Below are positions 5,694 through 15,666 of a DNA stretch of 15,666 bases, piece by piece. The stretch comes from DTU078 sp002397345 (GTDB taxonomy: Bacteria > Bacillota > Clostridia > Oscillospirales > CAG-272), in the NCBI GenBank assembly GCA_937875545.1, contig CALLYE010000006.1, positions 1-15,666 on the forward strand, in the 5' to 3' direction. The position numbers and the translations under genes are program-made. Numbering within the stretch: the first letter of the stretch is position 1; each line of letters begins with the position of its first letter. Under the pieces are notes generated by a model. The model worked only from the letters and a program-made list of their open reading frames with translations. It was not told the origin of the DNA and made no database searches.

Positions 5694-6821
5694 TAATATG
5701 CCAACATATTCGTCATAGATGAAAGTACGGCTTTTGCCCGCGCTTTTTGTTTGTTTTAATATGCCCGCCGCAATCAGCCGCCCAACCGCGTTTGACACGG
5801 TGTTGTATGACAGCCCCAGCGCCTGCGCCGTCCTGCCGACCTCAATTATAGGGCTGGCGTGCAGATATTCCAGCACCCGACCGGCAGTTTTACCACCGCG
5901 CCCCATGTTTTTTATAATTGTTTTGTTTTTATTATGCAGAGCCGTCAATCTGTCAATAGTATCGACAGCGTTCCGCGCTGATTCATATACAGCCGTGATG
6001 AAAAACTTTATCCATTGCTCGTAATTGCCCTTTTCTCTGACTTCCGTCAGGCGGTCATAATATTCAACGCGGTTCTTCTTTAAATAATATGATATATAAA
6101 GCGAAGGAGCGGACAGCATTCCCATCTGCATCAGATATAAAATGACAAGCAGCCGCCCGACCCGACCATTGCCGTCTAAAAACGGGTGTATGGTTTCAAA
6201 CTGATAATGGATCAGCGCGGCTTTTACAAGATAATTTGTTTCGTCAGTTTTGTTTATATATTTTTCCAATTCCGACATCGCGTCCTCCATATCAGCGGGC
6301 GCGGGCGGAATATATCGGGCGTTTTTCAGCGACGCGCCCTGACCCCCGATCCAGTTTTGCGAGCGTCGGAATTCGCCCGGACTTTTTTCTTCCCCTCTAA
6401 CGCCCTGCATTAAAACGGCGTGAATCTCTTTTATCAAGCGATTGCACAACGGCAGTTCAGCCGTTCTTTCCACCGCAAAATCCATCGCCTTAACATAATT
6501 GACGACATCGGAAACCTCCAGATTTGCATTTTCACCCGCCGTCGGGTCAAGAATGTCCTCGAGCGTCGCCTGCGTCCCTTCAATTTGTGAAGAAATCAGC
6601 GCTTCTTTACGCACATACATAGATATAAACACCCCAATATCCGGTATACGTTTAGACAGCCCGTCTAAAACCGCTATTTGCTTTTCCGCTTCGATTAAGA
6701 TTTTTATCGCGCTGTCGCAGAGCTTTATTTCCGGGCTTGGCGGCAATACGGCAGGCACATATGATTTATACGCCGCCTCACCCGATAAATTCGTTCTGTA
6801 ATATCCCGCTCTGTTCTGCAT
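5679..6821 (-). CDS. Fic/DOC-family protein (predicted AMPylator), class II with N-terminal inhibitory helix
   Basis: A 380-residue protein with Fic_N, Fic core and C-terminal winged-helix domains in order. The inhibitory motif (S/T)xxxE(G/N) is seen as SSQIEG at 77-82, with E81 the predicted switch glutamate. The catalytic loop HPFLDGNGRVGR (212-223) is intact, with H212 and the anion-binding DGNGR, so nucleotidyl transfer (usually AMP from ATP to a target hydroxyl) is plausible. A flap-like region GASLKNARYIPP lies at about 162-173. The winged helix (about 310-375) contains TAQALGLSYNTVSNAVGRL and may bind DNA or the target. The start ATG at 6819-6821 has GGAGGAGA six bases upstream. The gene is clearly more AT-rich than its neighbours (6001-6060 has 25 G+C of 60 versus 39 of 60 at 9061-9120 in rpoB) and sits between direct repeats, which suggests acquisition. 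No antitoxin-like partner gene is adjacent, consistent with built-in inhibition. The target is unknown. Confidence 0.92.
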   Translation of the reverse strand: MQNRAGYYRTNLSGEAAYKSYVPAVLPPSPEIKLCDSAIKILIEAEKQIAVLDGLSKRIPDIGVFISMYVRKEALISSQIEGTQATLEDILDPTAGENANLEVSDVVNYVKAMDFAVERTAELPLCNRLIKEIHAVLMQGVRGEEKSPGEFRRSQNWIGGQGASLKNARYIPPAPADMEDAMSELEKYINKTDETNYLVKAALIHYQFETIHPFLDGNGRVGRLLVILYLMQMGMLSAPSLYISYYLKKNRVEYYDRLTEVREKGNYEQWIKFFITAVYESARNAVDTIDRLTALHNKNKTIIKNMGRGGKTAGRVLEYLHASPIIEVGRTAQALGLSYNTVSNAVGRLIAAGILKQTKSAGKSRTFIYDEYVGILSDGT

Positions 6822-6858
6822 GGATTCTCTCCTCCGCGAAAATGAAATATGTACCTAT

Positions 6859-6887
6859 ATTATACCCCTCTCATTTCATTTTAGCAA
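6859..6887 (-). promoter_or_regulatory. Promoter of the Fic gene
   Basis: On the minus strand, TTGCTA (plus 6882-6887) and TATAAT (6859-6864) are separated by 17 bases. The predicted transcript starts about 30 bases before the ATG. The flanking TGAAAT copies (ATTTCATTTT and AAATTGAAAT) might form an operator but are not a clean palindrome. Confidence 0.75.
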
Positions 6888-6946
6888 GCGAAATTGAAAT
6901 ATACCCGCGATTTTACCCCACCGCGTTTCGACCGTGGATCACGCAT

Positions 6947-7133
6947 AAGCGGGCGGGCGAACCCCGCCCCTACGATTTTACCGTCTTTTTTAATTAATCG
7001 GGCGTCGTTTTCACACAGGCGGGCGGGAAAACCCCGCCCCCACGATTTCACCGTCGATTTTAATTCATTGGACGTTGTTTCCGTACAGGCGGGCGGGGAT
7101 GGAACCCCGCCCCTACGATTTTACCGTCGATTT
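6947..7133. repeat. Right block of the 70-bp tandem repeat (three units)
   Basis: Units start at the GGGCGGG motifs near 6947, 7017 and 7087, exactly 70 bases apart. Each has GGGCGGGCG(G)..AACCCCGCCCC(T/C)ACGATTT(T/C)ACCGTC; the first two continue with TTTTAATT(A/C)ATcGG(g/a)CGT and a GTTT..ACAGGC end. The CG-rich half folds as a hairpin. The third unit ends in TTTAAAT next to the rpsT terminator. The 254-base tract 6888-7141 otherwise holds no gene. Confidence 0.85.
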
Positions 7134-7137
7134 AAAT

Positions 7138-7198
7138 AAAAAAACAGCACCCTCTGCATGCATATATTGCGCTTGCGCAATATTGCGGTGTGGGGTGC
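7138..7198 (-). terminator. rpsT transcription terminator
   Basis: On the minus strand, GCACCC (from 7198) pairs with GGGTGC (to 7147) and encloses an inner AATATTGCGC/GCGCAATAT hairpin. It is followed by G and seven T residues (plus-strand A run 7138-7144). On the plus strand the hairpin is followed by GTTTTTG, so it could also work in the other direction, although no rightward gene ends here. Confidence 0.8.
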
Positions 7199-7253
7199 GT
7201 TTTTGTTTTGTTTATTGCGCCGGTTTAAAGCGCGCTTCACGCTTTGAGCGATC

Positions 7254-7520
7254 TTACGCCTTGAGCGTGTTTAATTCATGGGCGAAGCGGCTCTTTTTGT
7301 GCGCCGCGTTATTTTTGGGTATAAAGCCCTTTGTCGCCGCACGGTCGACCTTGGCAACGGCGGTTTTATACGCTGTATGAGCGGCGTCGTAGCTTCCGGT
7401 AGCGACCGCAGCCTCAAACTTCTTTATCGCTGTTTTAAGCGATGTTTTAACCATTTTATTGCGAAGCGTCTTGGCGGATGTAACCAATACGCGCTTTTTC
7501 GCTGACTTGATATTCGGCAA
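7254..7520 (-). CDS. rpsT: 30S ribosomal protein S20
   Basis: An 88-residue basic protein of the small ribosomal subunit that binds 16S rRNA during early assembly. It reads (M)PNIKSAKKRVL at the N-terminus, the normal start of bacterial S20, followed by RNKMVKTSLKTAIKKF and a Lys/Ala-rich helical body ending SRFAHELNTLKA. Length fits the family (about 85-90). The start is chosen as TTG at 7518-7520: the Shine-Dalgarno AAGGAGG lies eight bases upstream, and this start gives the family N-terminus. The in-frame GTG three codons upstream overlaps the GGAGG and cannot be the initiator. E. coli rpsT also uses a UUG start, where it contributes to autoregulation. The gene is transcribed alone, divergent from rpoB, with its own promoter and terminator. 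Confidence 0.96.
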   Translation of the reverse strand: MPNIKSAKKRVLVTSAKTLRNKMVKTSLKTAIKKFEAAVATGSYDAAHTAYKTAVAKVDRAATKGFIPKNNAAHKKSRFAHELNTLKA

Positions 7521-7569
7521 TGACTGCACCTCCTTACGTTAACAGATAAAAATTCAGCTTCGATTTAAT

Positions 7570-7598
7570 ATAATAACATATATTTATATTGATTTCAA
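7570..7598 (-). promoter_or_regulatory. rpsT promoter
   Basis: Minus strand TTGAAA (plus 7593-7598) and TATTAT (7570-7575), 17-base spacer with a TG just ahead of the -10. The region is very AT-rich. It leaves a leader of roughly 40 bases before the TTG start. Confidence 0.7.
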
Positions 7599-7651
7599 GT
7601 CATTTTAAAAATATTTTACTTGTTATATTTCTGTTAACTTTTATAACACGG

Positions 7652-7680
7652 TTGACACACACCCATTTTTATGCTATAAT
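7652..7680 (+). promoter_or_regulatory. rpoBC promoter (consensus, extended -10)
   Basis: TTGACA at 7652-7657 and TATAAT at 7675-7680 with a 17-base spacer, plus TG at 7672-7673 as an extended -10. Transcription should start near 7687, giving a leader of about 230 bases before rpoB. Confidence 0.9.
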
Positions 7681-7722
7681 GAACCCCTGTACGCTTAAAT
7701 GTTTACAAAAAAAGCAATATAA

Positions 7723-7838
7723 ACTCTTATCGGGAGTAAGATGATACGGGATTTCCGGGTCGCACGTTTATAATTCGACTGTAACCAGCATGTCGTAGGG
7801 ATGTGTGATCCGGTGATCTTGTCATGTTGCGCCCGAGT
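7723..7838 (+). promoter_or_regulatory. Structured 5' leader of rpoB, class not recognised
   Basis: The rpoB leader folds into nested helices. The outer helix is CGGG 7731-7734 with CCCG 7832-7835. Next is AAGAT 7738-7742 with ATCTT 7816-7820. An uninterrupted 11-bp helix pairs 7755-7765 (CCGGGTCGCAC) with 7803-7813 (GTGTGATCCGG), with two G-U pairs. Inside it is CGAC 7776-7779 with GTCG 7792-7795. No strong T-tract terminator follows, only GAGTTTTG. The tract 7846-7885 repeats CATAATCCATAA twice and is otherwise featureless. It could be an autoregulatory site (polymerase or ribosomal protein) or simply a stable leader. I do not match it to a known riboswitch or ribosomal-protein leader. Confidence 0.5.
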
Positions 7839-7918
7839 TTTGCTTTCCATAATCCATAATTCACTATTCATAATCCATAAATTCGGATAAATAAAAATCG
7901 AACGGAGTGATTTTTCGC

Positions 7919-11644
<3,726 letters not shown>

Positions 11645-11661
11645 GGAGGAGAGGCTGTTAA

Positions 11662-14600
11662 ATGATGGAACACAATACGTTTGATTCAATAAAAATCGGA
11701 CTGGCGTCTCCCGAAATGATAAGAAGCTGGTCGCACGGCGAGGTGAAAAAGCCCGAGACCATCAACTACCGCACGCTGAAAGCGGAACGCGACGGCTTGT
11801 TCTGCGAGCGCATCTTCGGCCCGACCAAGGACTGGGAGTGCCTGTGCGGTAAATATAAACGCGTGCGCTATAAAGGCAAGATCTGCGAGAAGTGCGGCGT
11901 CGAGGTGACAACTAAAAAGGTGCGCCGCGAGCGCATGGGACATATCGAGCTTGCCGCGCCGGTCAGCCATATATGGTATTTCCGCGCCATCCCCTCCCGC
12001 ATGGGGCTGCTGCTTGACATATCGCCCCGCCTGCTCGAAAAGGTACTCTATTTCGCGCAGTATATCGTAATCGATCCCGGCACTACGCCGATGCAGAAGA
12101 ACCAGCTGCTCACCGAGCGCGAATACCGCGAGATGTACGAGCGTTATGAAAAAGATTTCAAGGTCGGCATGGGCGCCGAGGCTATAAAAGAGCTGCTGTC
12201 CGAGATTGACGTGGAGGAGCTGTCCCAGCAGCTCAAGCGCGAGCTTAATACCGTCACCGGGCAAAAAAAGCTGCGCATTATCAAGCGGCTTGACGTTGTG
12301 GAAAGCCTGCGCAAATCGGGCAACCGCCCCGAGTGGATGATTCTGGACGTTATCCCCGTGATCCCGCCCGACATCCGGCCCATGGTGCAGCTCGACGGCG
12401 GGCGCTTCGCCTCGTCGGACTTAAACGACCTCTACCGCCGCGTTATCAACCGCAACAACCGTCTTCGCCGGCTTATGGAGCTGTCCGCGCCCGACATTAT
12501 CATCCGCAACGAGAAGCGTATGCTGCAGGAAGCCGTTGACGCCCTCATCGACAACGGACGCCGCGGCAAGCCGGTTACCGGCCCGTCCAACCGCCCGCTG
12601 AAATCGCTGTCCGAGATGCTGCGCGGCAAGCAGGGGCGTTTCCGCCAGAACCTGCTGGGCAAGCGCGTCGACTATTCCGGACGCAGCGTTATCGTCGTGG
12701 GGCCGGAGCTGAAGATTTACCAGTGCGGTCTGCCCAAGGAAATGGCGCTGGAGCTGTTCAAGCCCTTCGTCATGAAGCGGCTGGTCGAAACGCAGAAGGC
12801 GTCGAACATCAAGGACGCCAAAAAGAAGGTCGAACGCGTGTCGCCCGACGTCTGGGACGCGCTGGAAAACGTTATTAAAGAACATCCCGTGCTGCTGAAT
12901 CGCGCGCCGACGCTTCACCGCCTGTCGATACAGGCGTTCGAGCCGGTCCTCGTCGAGGGCCGCGCCATCAAGCTGCACCCGCTGGTCTGCAGCGCGTTCA
13001 ACGCCGACTTTGACGGCGACCAGATGCCCGTGCACGTGCCTCTTTCCGCTGAAGCGCAGGCGGAGGCGCGTTTCCTGATGCTCTCCGCGAACAACCTGCT
13101 AAAGCCCGTTGACGGACGCGCCGTCACCGTGCCGTCGCAGGACATGGTGCTGGGTTCGTACTACCTCACCATCGAGCGCGAGGGCGAGCCGGGCGAGGGT
13201 CACTATTACCGCGACTTCAACGAAGCTGTCATGGCTTACGAAAACGGCTATCTGGGTCTGCACGCGCCGATAAAGGTGCGCGTCACGCGCGAAATAAACG
13301 GCGAGACGCATTCGGCTGTTATCGGCTGCACGCTCGGGCGCATGATATTCAACAATCCCATACCCCAGAATCTGGGTTATGTCGACCGCAGCGACCCCGA
13401 AAAGCTCCTTGACCTTGAAATAAACTTCGTTGTAAAATCCTCCGACCTCGGCTCTATCATCGACCGCTGCATAAAGCGGCACGGCGCGTCGGTTACGGCG
13501 ACGCTGCTCGACGACATCAAGAGCATGGGTTACAAATACTCCACCAAGGGCGCGATTTCCATCTCTATTTCGGATATCACCGTGCCTTCGGCGAAAAAAG
13601 AGCTTGTCGCCGCCGCCGAAAAGAAGGTCGAGGAAATTTCCCGCATGTTCCACCGCGGTATGCTCACCGACGAGGAGCGTTATAAAAACGTCCTCACGAT
13701 CTGGAGCGACACCACCGACGCCGTTACAAAGGCGCTTACAGAATCGCTCGACCGCAACAACTCCATCTTTATGATGAGCGACTCCGGCGCGCGCGGCAGC
13801 ATTAAACAGATGCGTCAGCTTGCCGGTATGCGCGGACTGATGTACTCCGCGACGGGACGCACGATGGAGATACCGATAAAATCTAACTTCCGCGAGGGTC
13901 TTAACATCCTCGAATACTTCATCGCCGCGCGCGGCGCGCGTAAATCGCTGTCCGATACGGCGCTGAAAACCGCCGACTCGGGTTATCTGACCCGCCGGCT
14001 TGTCGACGTGGCGCAGGACGTCATCGTCCGCGAGATTGACTGCGGAACCGAGCACGGTATTTGGGTCAGCGCCATCACCGAGGGCACAGAGGTCATCGAA
14101 CCGCTGCGCGACCGCCTGGTCGGGCGCTATACGGTGGGCGACATCACACATCCGCAGACCGGCGAACTTATTGCGGCGAACAACACCATGCTCGGCGAAG
14201 AACAGGTTGCGCAGATCATAAAATCGGGTATCGAGCGTGTTCTGATACGTTCGGTTTTCGAATGCAAAACAAAGCACGGCATCTGCTCGCACTGCTACGG
14301 CTCCGACCTTGCGTCGGGCATGACCGTCAACGTCGGAGAAGCCGTGGGCATCATCGCCGCGCAGTCGATCGGCGAACCGGGCACGCAGCTTACGATGCGT
14401 ACCTTCCACACCGGCGGCGTCGCGGGCACCGACATCACACAGGGTCTGCCCCGTGTCGAGGAGCTGTTCGAAGCGCGCCGTCCCAAGCATACCGCGATTA
14501 TATCCGAGCTTGAAGGCGACGTAACGCTGTCCGACGTCAAGCGTATGCGCGCGATCACCGTCACAAACGCCGACACTGGCGAAACGGCAACCGCCCAGTC

Positions 14601-15378
14601 GCCTTTCGGCATACGCATACTTGTGAACGAAGGCGACCACGTCCTGCGCGGTCAGCCCCTCACCGAGGGTTATATGAGCCCCGCCGACATCACGCGCATA
14701 AGCGGGCTTGACGCCGTTTACGACTATATAATCCGCGAGATCCAGCGTGTCTACCGCAGCCAGTCGATCGCGATCAACGACAAGCACATCGAGATTATCG
14801 CGCGCCAAATGACGCGCAAGGTCAAGATCGAGGATCCGGGCGATACGTTCCTGCTGCTCGGCTCGCTTATCGACGTAAACGAGTTTGAGGACGAAAACGA
14901 AGCGATACAGAAGCGCATCGACGCGGGCGACCGCACCCTGCGCCTTGCCGTATCCTCCCCCGTGCTGCTGGGTATTACAAAGGCGTCGCTGCTGACCGAA
15001 TCCTTCCTGTCCGCCGCGTCCTTCCAGGAAACCACAAAGGTGCTGACCGAAGCCGCTATCAAGGGCAAGGTGGACCACCTGCTCGGCTTGAAAGAAAACG
15101 TCATTATCGGTAAGCTGATACCCGCCGGTACGGGTATGGAGCGCTACCGGAACATCCAAATCGACAAGTGCGAGCCATATGAGGAGGGACACAACCCCTT
15201 TAAAATTGCCGCTGCCAAGGCGCGAGCCGCCAATCTCCCGGTGTACGATGACGAGCCGTCATCCGCAAACCACTCATATTCCGGCGACTTCGATAACGAG
15301 CACGTACTCGACGACGAGTTCGATGAAATGTACGGCTCCGGCGACGATATAAATTACGATAACGACGATCTGGAATAA
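11662..15378 (+). CDS. rpoC: DNA-directed RNA polymerase subunit beta'
   Basis: A 1238-residue catalytic subunit. Zinc site 1 is C60, C62, C75 and C78 (CLCGK ... CEKCG). The lid/rudder region RQNLLGKRVDYSGRSVI and the active-site loop NADFDGD (447-453; D449, D451 and D453 hold Mg) are present, but the residue after DQM is Pro (P456) where Ala is usual in bacteria. The bridge helix starts GARKSLSDTALKTADSGYL (758-776), differing from the usual GARKGLADTAL. Zinc site 2 is C794, C868, C875 and C878 (CKTKHGICSHCYG). The trigger loop contains QSIGEPGTQLTMRTFHTGG. There is no large lineage insertion in the trigger loop. The C-terminus ends in an acidic, Asn/Asp-rich tail. GGAGGAG (11645-11651) lies ten bases before ATG ATG, so M1 or M2 (11665) may start. 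It is translationally close to rpoB; downstream there is no rpsL within the window. Confidence 0.98.
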   Translation: MMEHNTFDSIKIGLASPEMIRSWSHGEVKKPETINYRTLKAERDGLFCERIFGPTKDWECLCGKYKRVRYKGKICEKCGVEVTTKKVRRERMGHIELAAPVSHIWYFRAIPSRMGLLLDISPRLLEKVLYFAQYIVIDPGTTPMQKNQLLTEREYREMYERYEKDFKVGMGAEAIKELLSEIDVEELSQQLKRELNTVTGQKKLRIIKRLDVVESLRKSGNRPEWMILDVIPVIPPDIRPMVQLDGGRFASSDLNDLYRRVINRNNRLRRLMELSAPDIIIRNEKRMLQEAVDALIDNGRRGKPVTGPSNRPLKSLSEMLRGKQGRFRQNLLGKRVDYSGRSVIVVGPELKIYQCGLPKEMALELFKPFVMKRLVETQKASNIKDAKKKVERVSPDVWDALENVIKEHPVLLNRAPTLHRLSIQAFEPVLVEGRAIKLHPLVCSAFNADFDGDQMPVHVPLSAEAQAEARFLMLSANNLLKPVDGRAVTVPSQDMVLGSYYLTIEREGEPGEGHYYRDFNEAVMAYENGYLGLHAPIKVRVTREINGETHSAVIGCTLGRMIFNNPIPQNLGYVDRSDPEKLLDLEINFVVKSSDLGSIIDRCIKRHGASVTATLLDDIKSMGYKYSTKGAISISISDITVPSAKKELVAAAEKKVEEISRMFHRGMLTDEERYKNVLTIWSDTTDAVTKALTESLDRNNSIFMMSDSGARGSIKQMRQLAGMRGLMYSATGRTMEIPIKSNFREGLNILEYFIAARGARKSLSDTALKTADSGYLTRRLVDVAQDVIVREIDCGTEHGIWVSAITEGTEVIEPLRDRLVGRYTVGDITHPQTGELIAANNTMLGEEQVAQIIKSGIERVLIRSVFECKTKHGICSHCYGSDLASGMTVNVGEAVGIIAAQSIGEPGTQLTMRTFHTGGVAGTDITQGLPRVEELFEARRPKHTAIISELEGDVTLSDVKRMRAITVTNADTGETATAQSPFGIRILVNEGDHVLRGQPLTEGYMSPADITRISGLDAVYDYIIREIQRVYRSQSIAINDKHIEIIARQMTRKVKIEDPGDTFLLLGSLIDVNEFEDENEAIQKRIDAGDRTLRLAVSSPVLLGITKASLLTESFLSAASFQETTKVLTEAAIKGKVDHLLGLKENVIIGKLIPAGTGMERYRNIQIDKCEPYEEGHNPFKIAAAKARAANLPVYDDEPSSANHSYSGDFDNEHVLDDEFDEMYGSGDDINYDNDDLE

Positions 15379-15388
15379 CGCGGTGGGA

Positions 15389-15460
15389 CGGGGGAACGGG
15401 GTACAGGGGAACGGGAGATACGCGTGGGGGGAGAAGCTCCCCCCACACCCCGCAGACATA
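15389..15460. repeat. Dispersed hairpin element, copy 2 (after rpoC)
   Basis: Begins about ten bases after the rpoC stop. It contains GGGAACGG-type direct repeats (15390-15416), then a perfect 10-bp hairpin with arm GTGGGGGGAG at 15424-15433, loop AAG, complementary arm 15437-15446, and ACCCCGCA. It is homologous to 4397-4452 with covarying stem bases. There is no T-tract directly after the stem, so the rpoBC terminator remains unassigned. Confidence 0.8.
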
Positions 15461-15666
15461 GGATTATTATTTAAATAATTGCACCCCCAAATGTACGTTG
15501 CGTGGGCGGGGTTTTACCCCTCCCGCAATCCATCACACCGCCAATGTGTAGGGCGCGACGCCCTCGGCGCGCCGTCCCCCCCATCAAACGTTGCATGGGT
15601 GTGATCGCCCGGCGTACCGCCGATCGCGCGCCGCGTCCCAACCCCTCATCCCCTCTGCGGAGGGGT
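15461..15666. repeat. Intergenic repeats to the window end
   Basis: No gene is seen. An ATTATTTAAATAAT palindrome lies near 15465-15479. A GGGCGGGG-TTTTA-CCCCTCCC hairpin-like stretch is at about 15504-15525. A GTAGGGCGCGACGCCCTCGGCGCGCC hairpin (15548-15573, quoted in overlapping halves) is the diverged relative of 4466-4493. A near-palindrome GATCGCCCGG/CGCCGATC sits around 15603-15625. A CATCCCCTCTGCGGAGGGGT copy (15647-15666) ends the window. Confidence 0.65.

Noticed and set aside
5679..6821. Fic gene as part of a two-gene toxin-antitoxin pair
   Set aside because: No small partner ORF with an inhibitory motif is adjacent; the SSQIEG inhibitory motif is inside the protein itself (class II).
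6947..7133. CRISPR array
   Set aside because: The whole 70-base unit is conserved, there are no unique spacers, and no cas genes are near.
7681..7846. rpoB leader as a T-box or a tRNA gene
   Set aside because: No TGGNACCGCG sequence, no CCA-like acceptor arrangement or T-arm, and no terminator.
7907..7918. GTG start for rpoB adding MIFR
   Set aside because: The GTG begins inside the GGAG ribosome binding sequence; ATG 7919 gives the usual MVKPVKLGK N-terminus.
13099..15192. Very long open antisense frame over rpoC, with similar ones over rpoB and the acyl-CoA synthetase
   Set aside because: They result from GC-rich codon bias on the coding strand; the encoded sequences have His/Arg/Ala-rich composition, no recognisable domains and no upstream signals.

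Overview
The window looks like chromosomal DNA of a GC-rich member of the Clostridia, probably an uncultured gut or rumen Oscillospirales/Christensenellales-type organism. The support is a class I T-box leader, consensus SigA promoters, Gram-positive-type rpoB and rpoC with acidic C-terminal tails, a stand-alone S1-domain protein of the kind seen in that group, and intergenic regions filled with GC-rich hairpin repeats. Species placement is inference; no rRNA is present.

Layout: (1) 1-124, hairpin repeats. (2) 125-2136, a leftward SAM-dependent methyltransferase with a perfect consensus promoter, divergent from a rightward triple-S1-domain protein. That gene is followed, in the same frame after its TGA, by an orphan zinc-ribbon coding remnant. 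(3) 2164-4393, a strong promoter, a complete T-box leader with a CUC (leucine) specifier and its terminator, a block of hairpin repeats, and an ACSF2/FACL-like acyl-CoA synthetase. (4) 4394-5693, repeat-rich DNA around a TIM-barrel sugar phosphate isomerase/epimerase. (5) 5679-7133, an AT-richer, leftward class II Fic protein gene bounded on both sides by directly oriented copies of one tandem-repeat family. (6) 7138-7598, rpsT (ribosomal protein S20) on the minus strand with a TTG start, promoter and terminator. (7) 7652-15378, a consensus promoter, a long structured leader, then rpoB and rpoC. (8) 15379-15666, more repeats.

How the genes work together: rpoB-rpoC is a core two-gene operon, separated from the usual rplJ/rplL and rpsL neighbours. 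The most interesting unit is the leucine T-box in front of an acyl-CoA synthetase. T-boxes turn genes on when the cognate tRNA is uncharged, so an acid-activating enzyme made during leucine starvation suggests leucine synthesis from a branched-chain acid such as isovalerate (activation, reductive carboxylation, transamination). That is a hypothesis. The leader and its codon are read directly from sequence; the substrate is not.

At least four families of GC-rich hairpin repeats recur here, usually directly after stop codons. One pair, downstream of the acyl-CoA synthetase and of rpoC, shows three compensatory stem substitutions.
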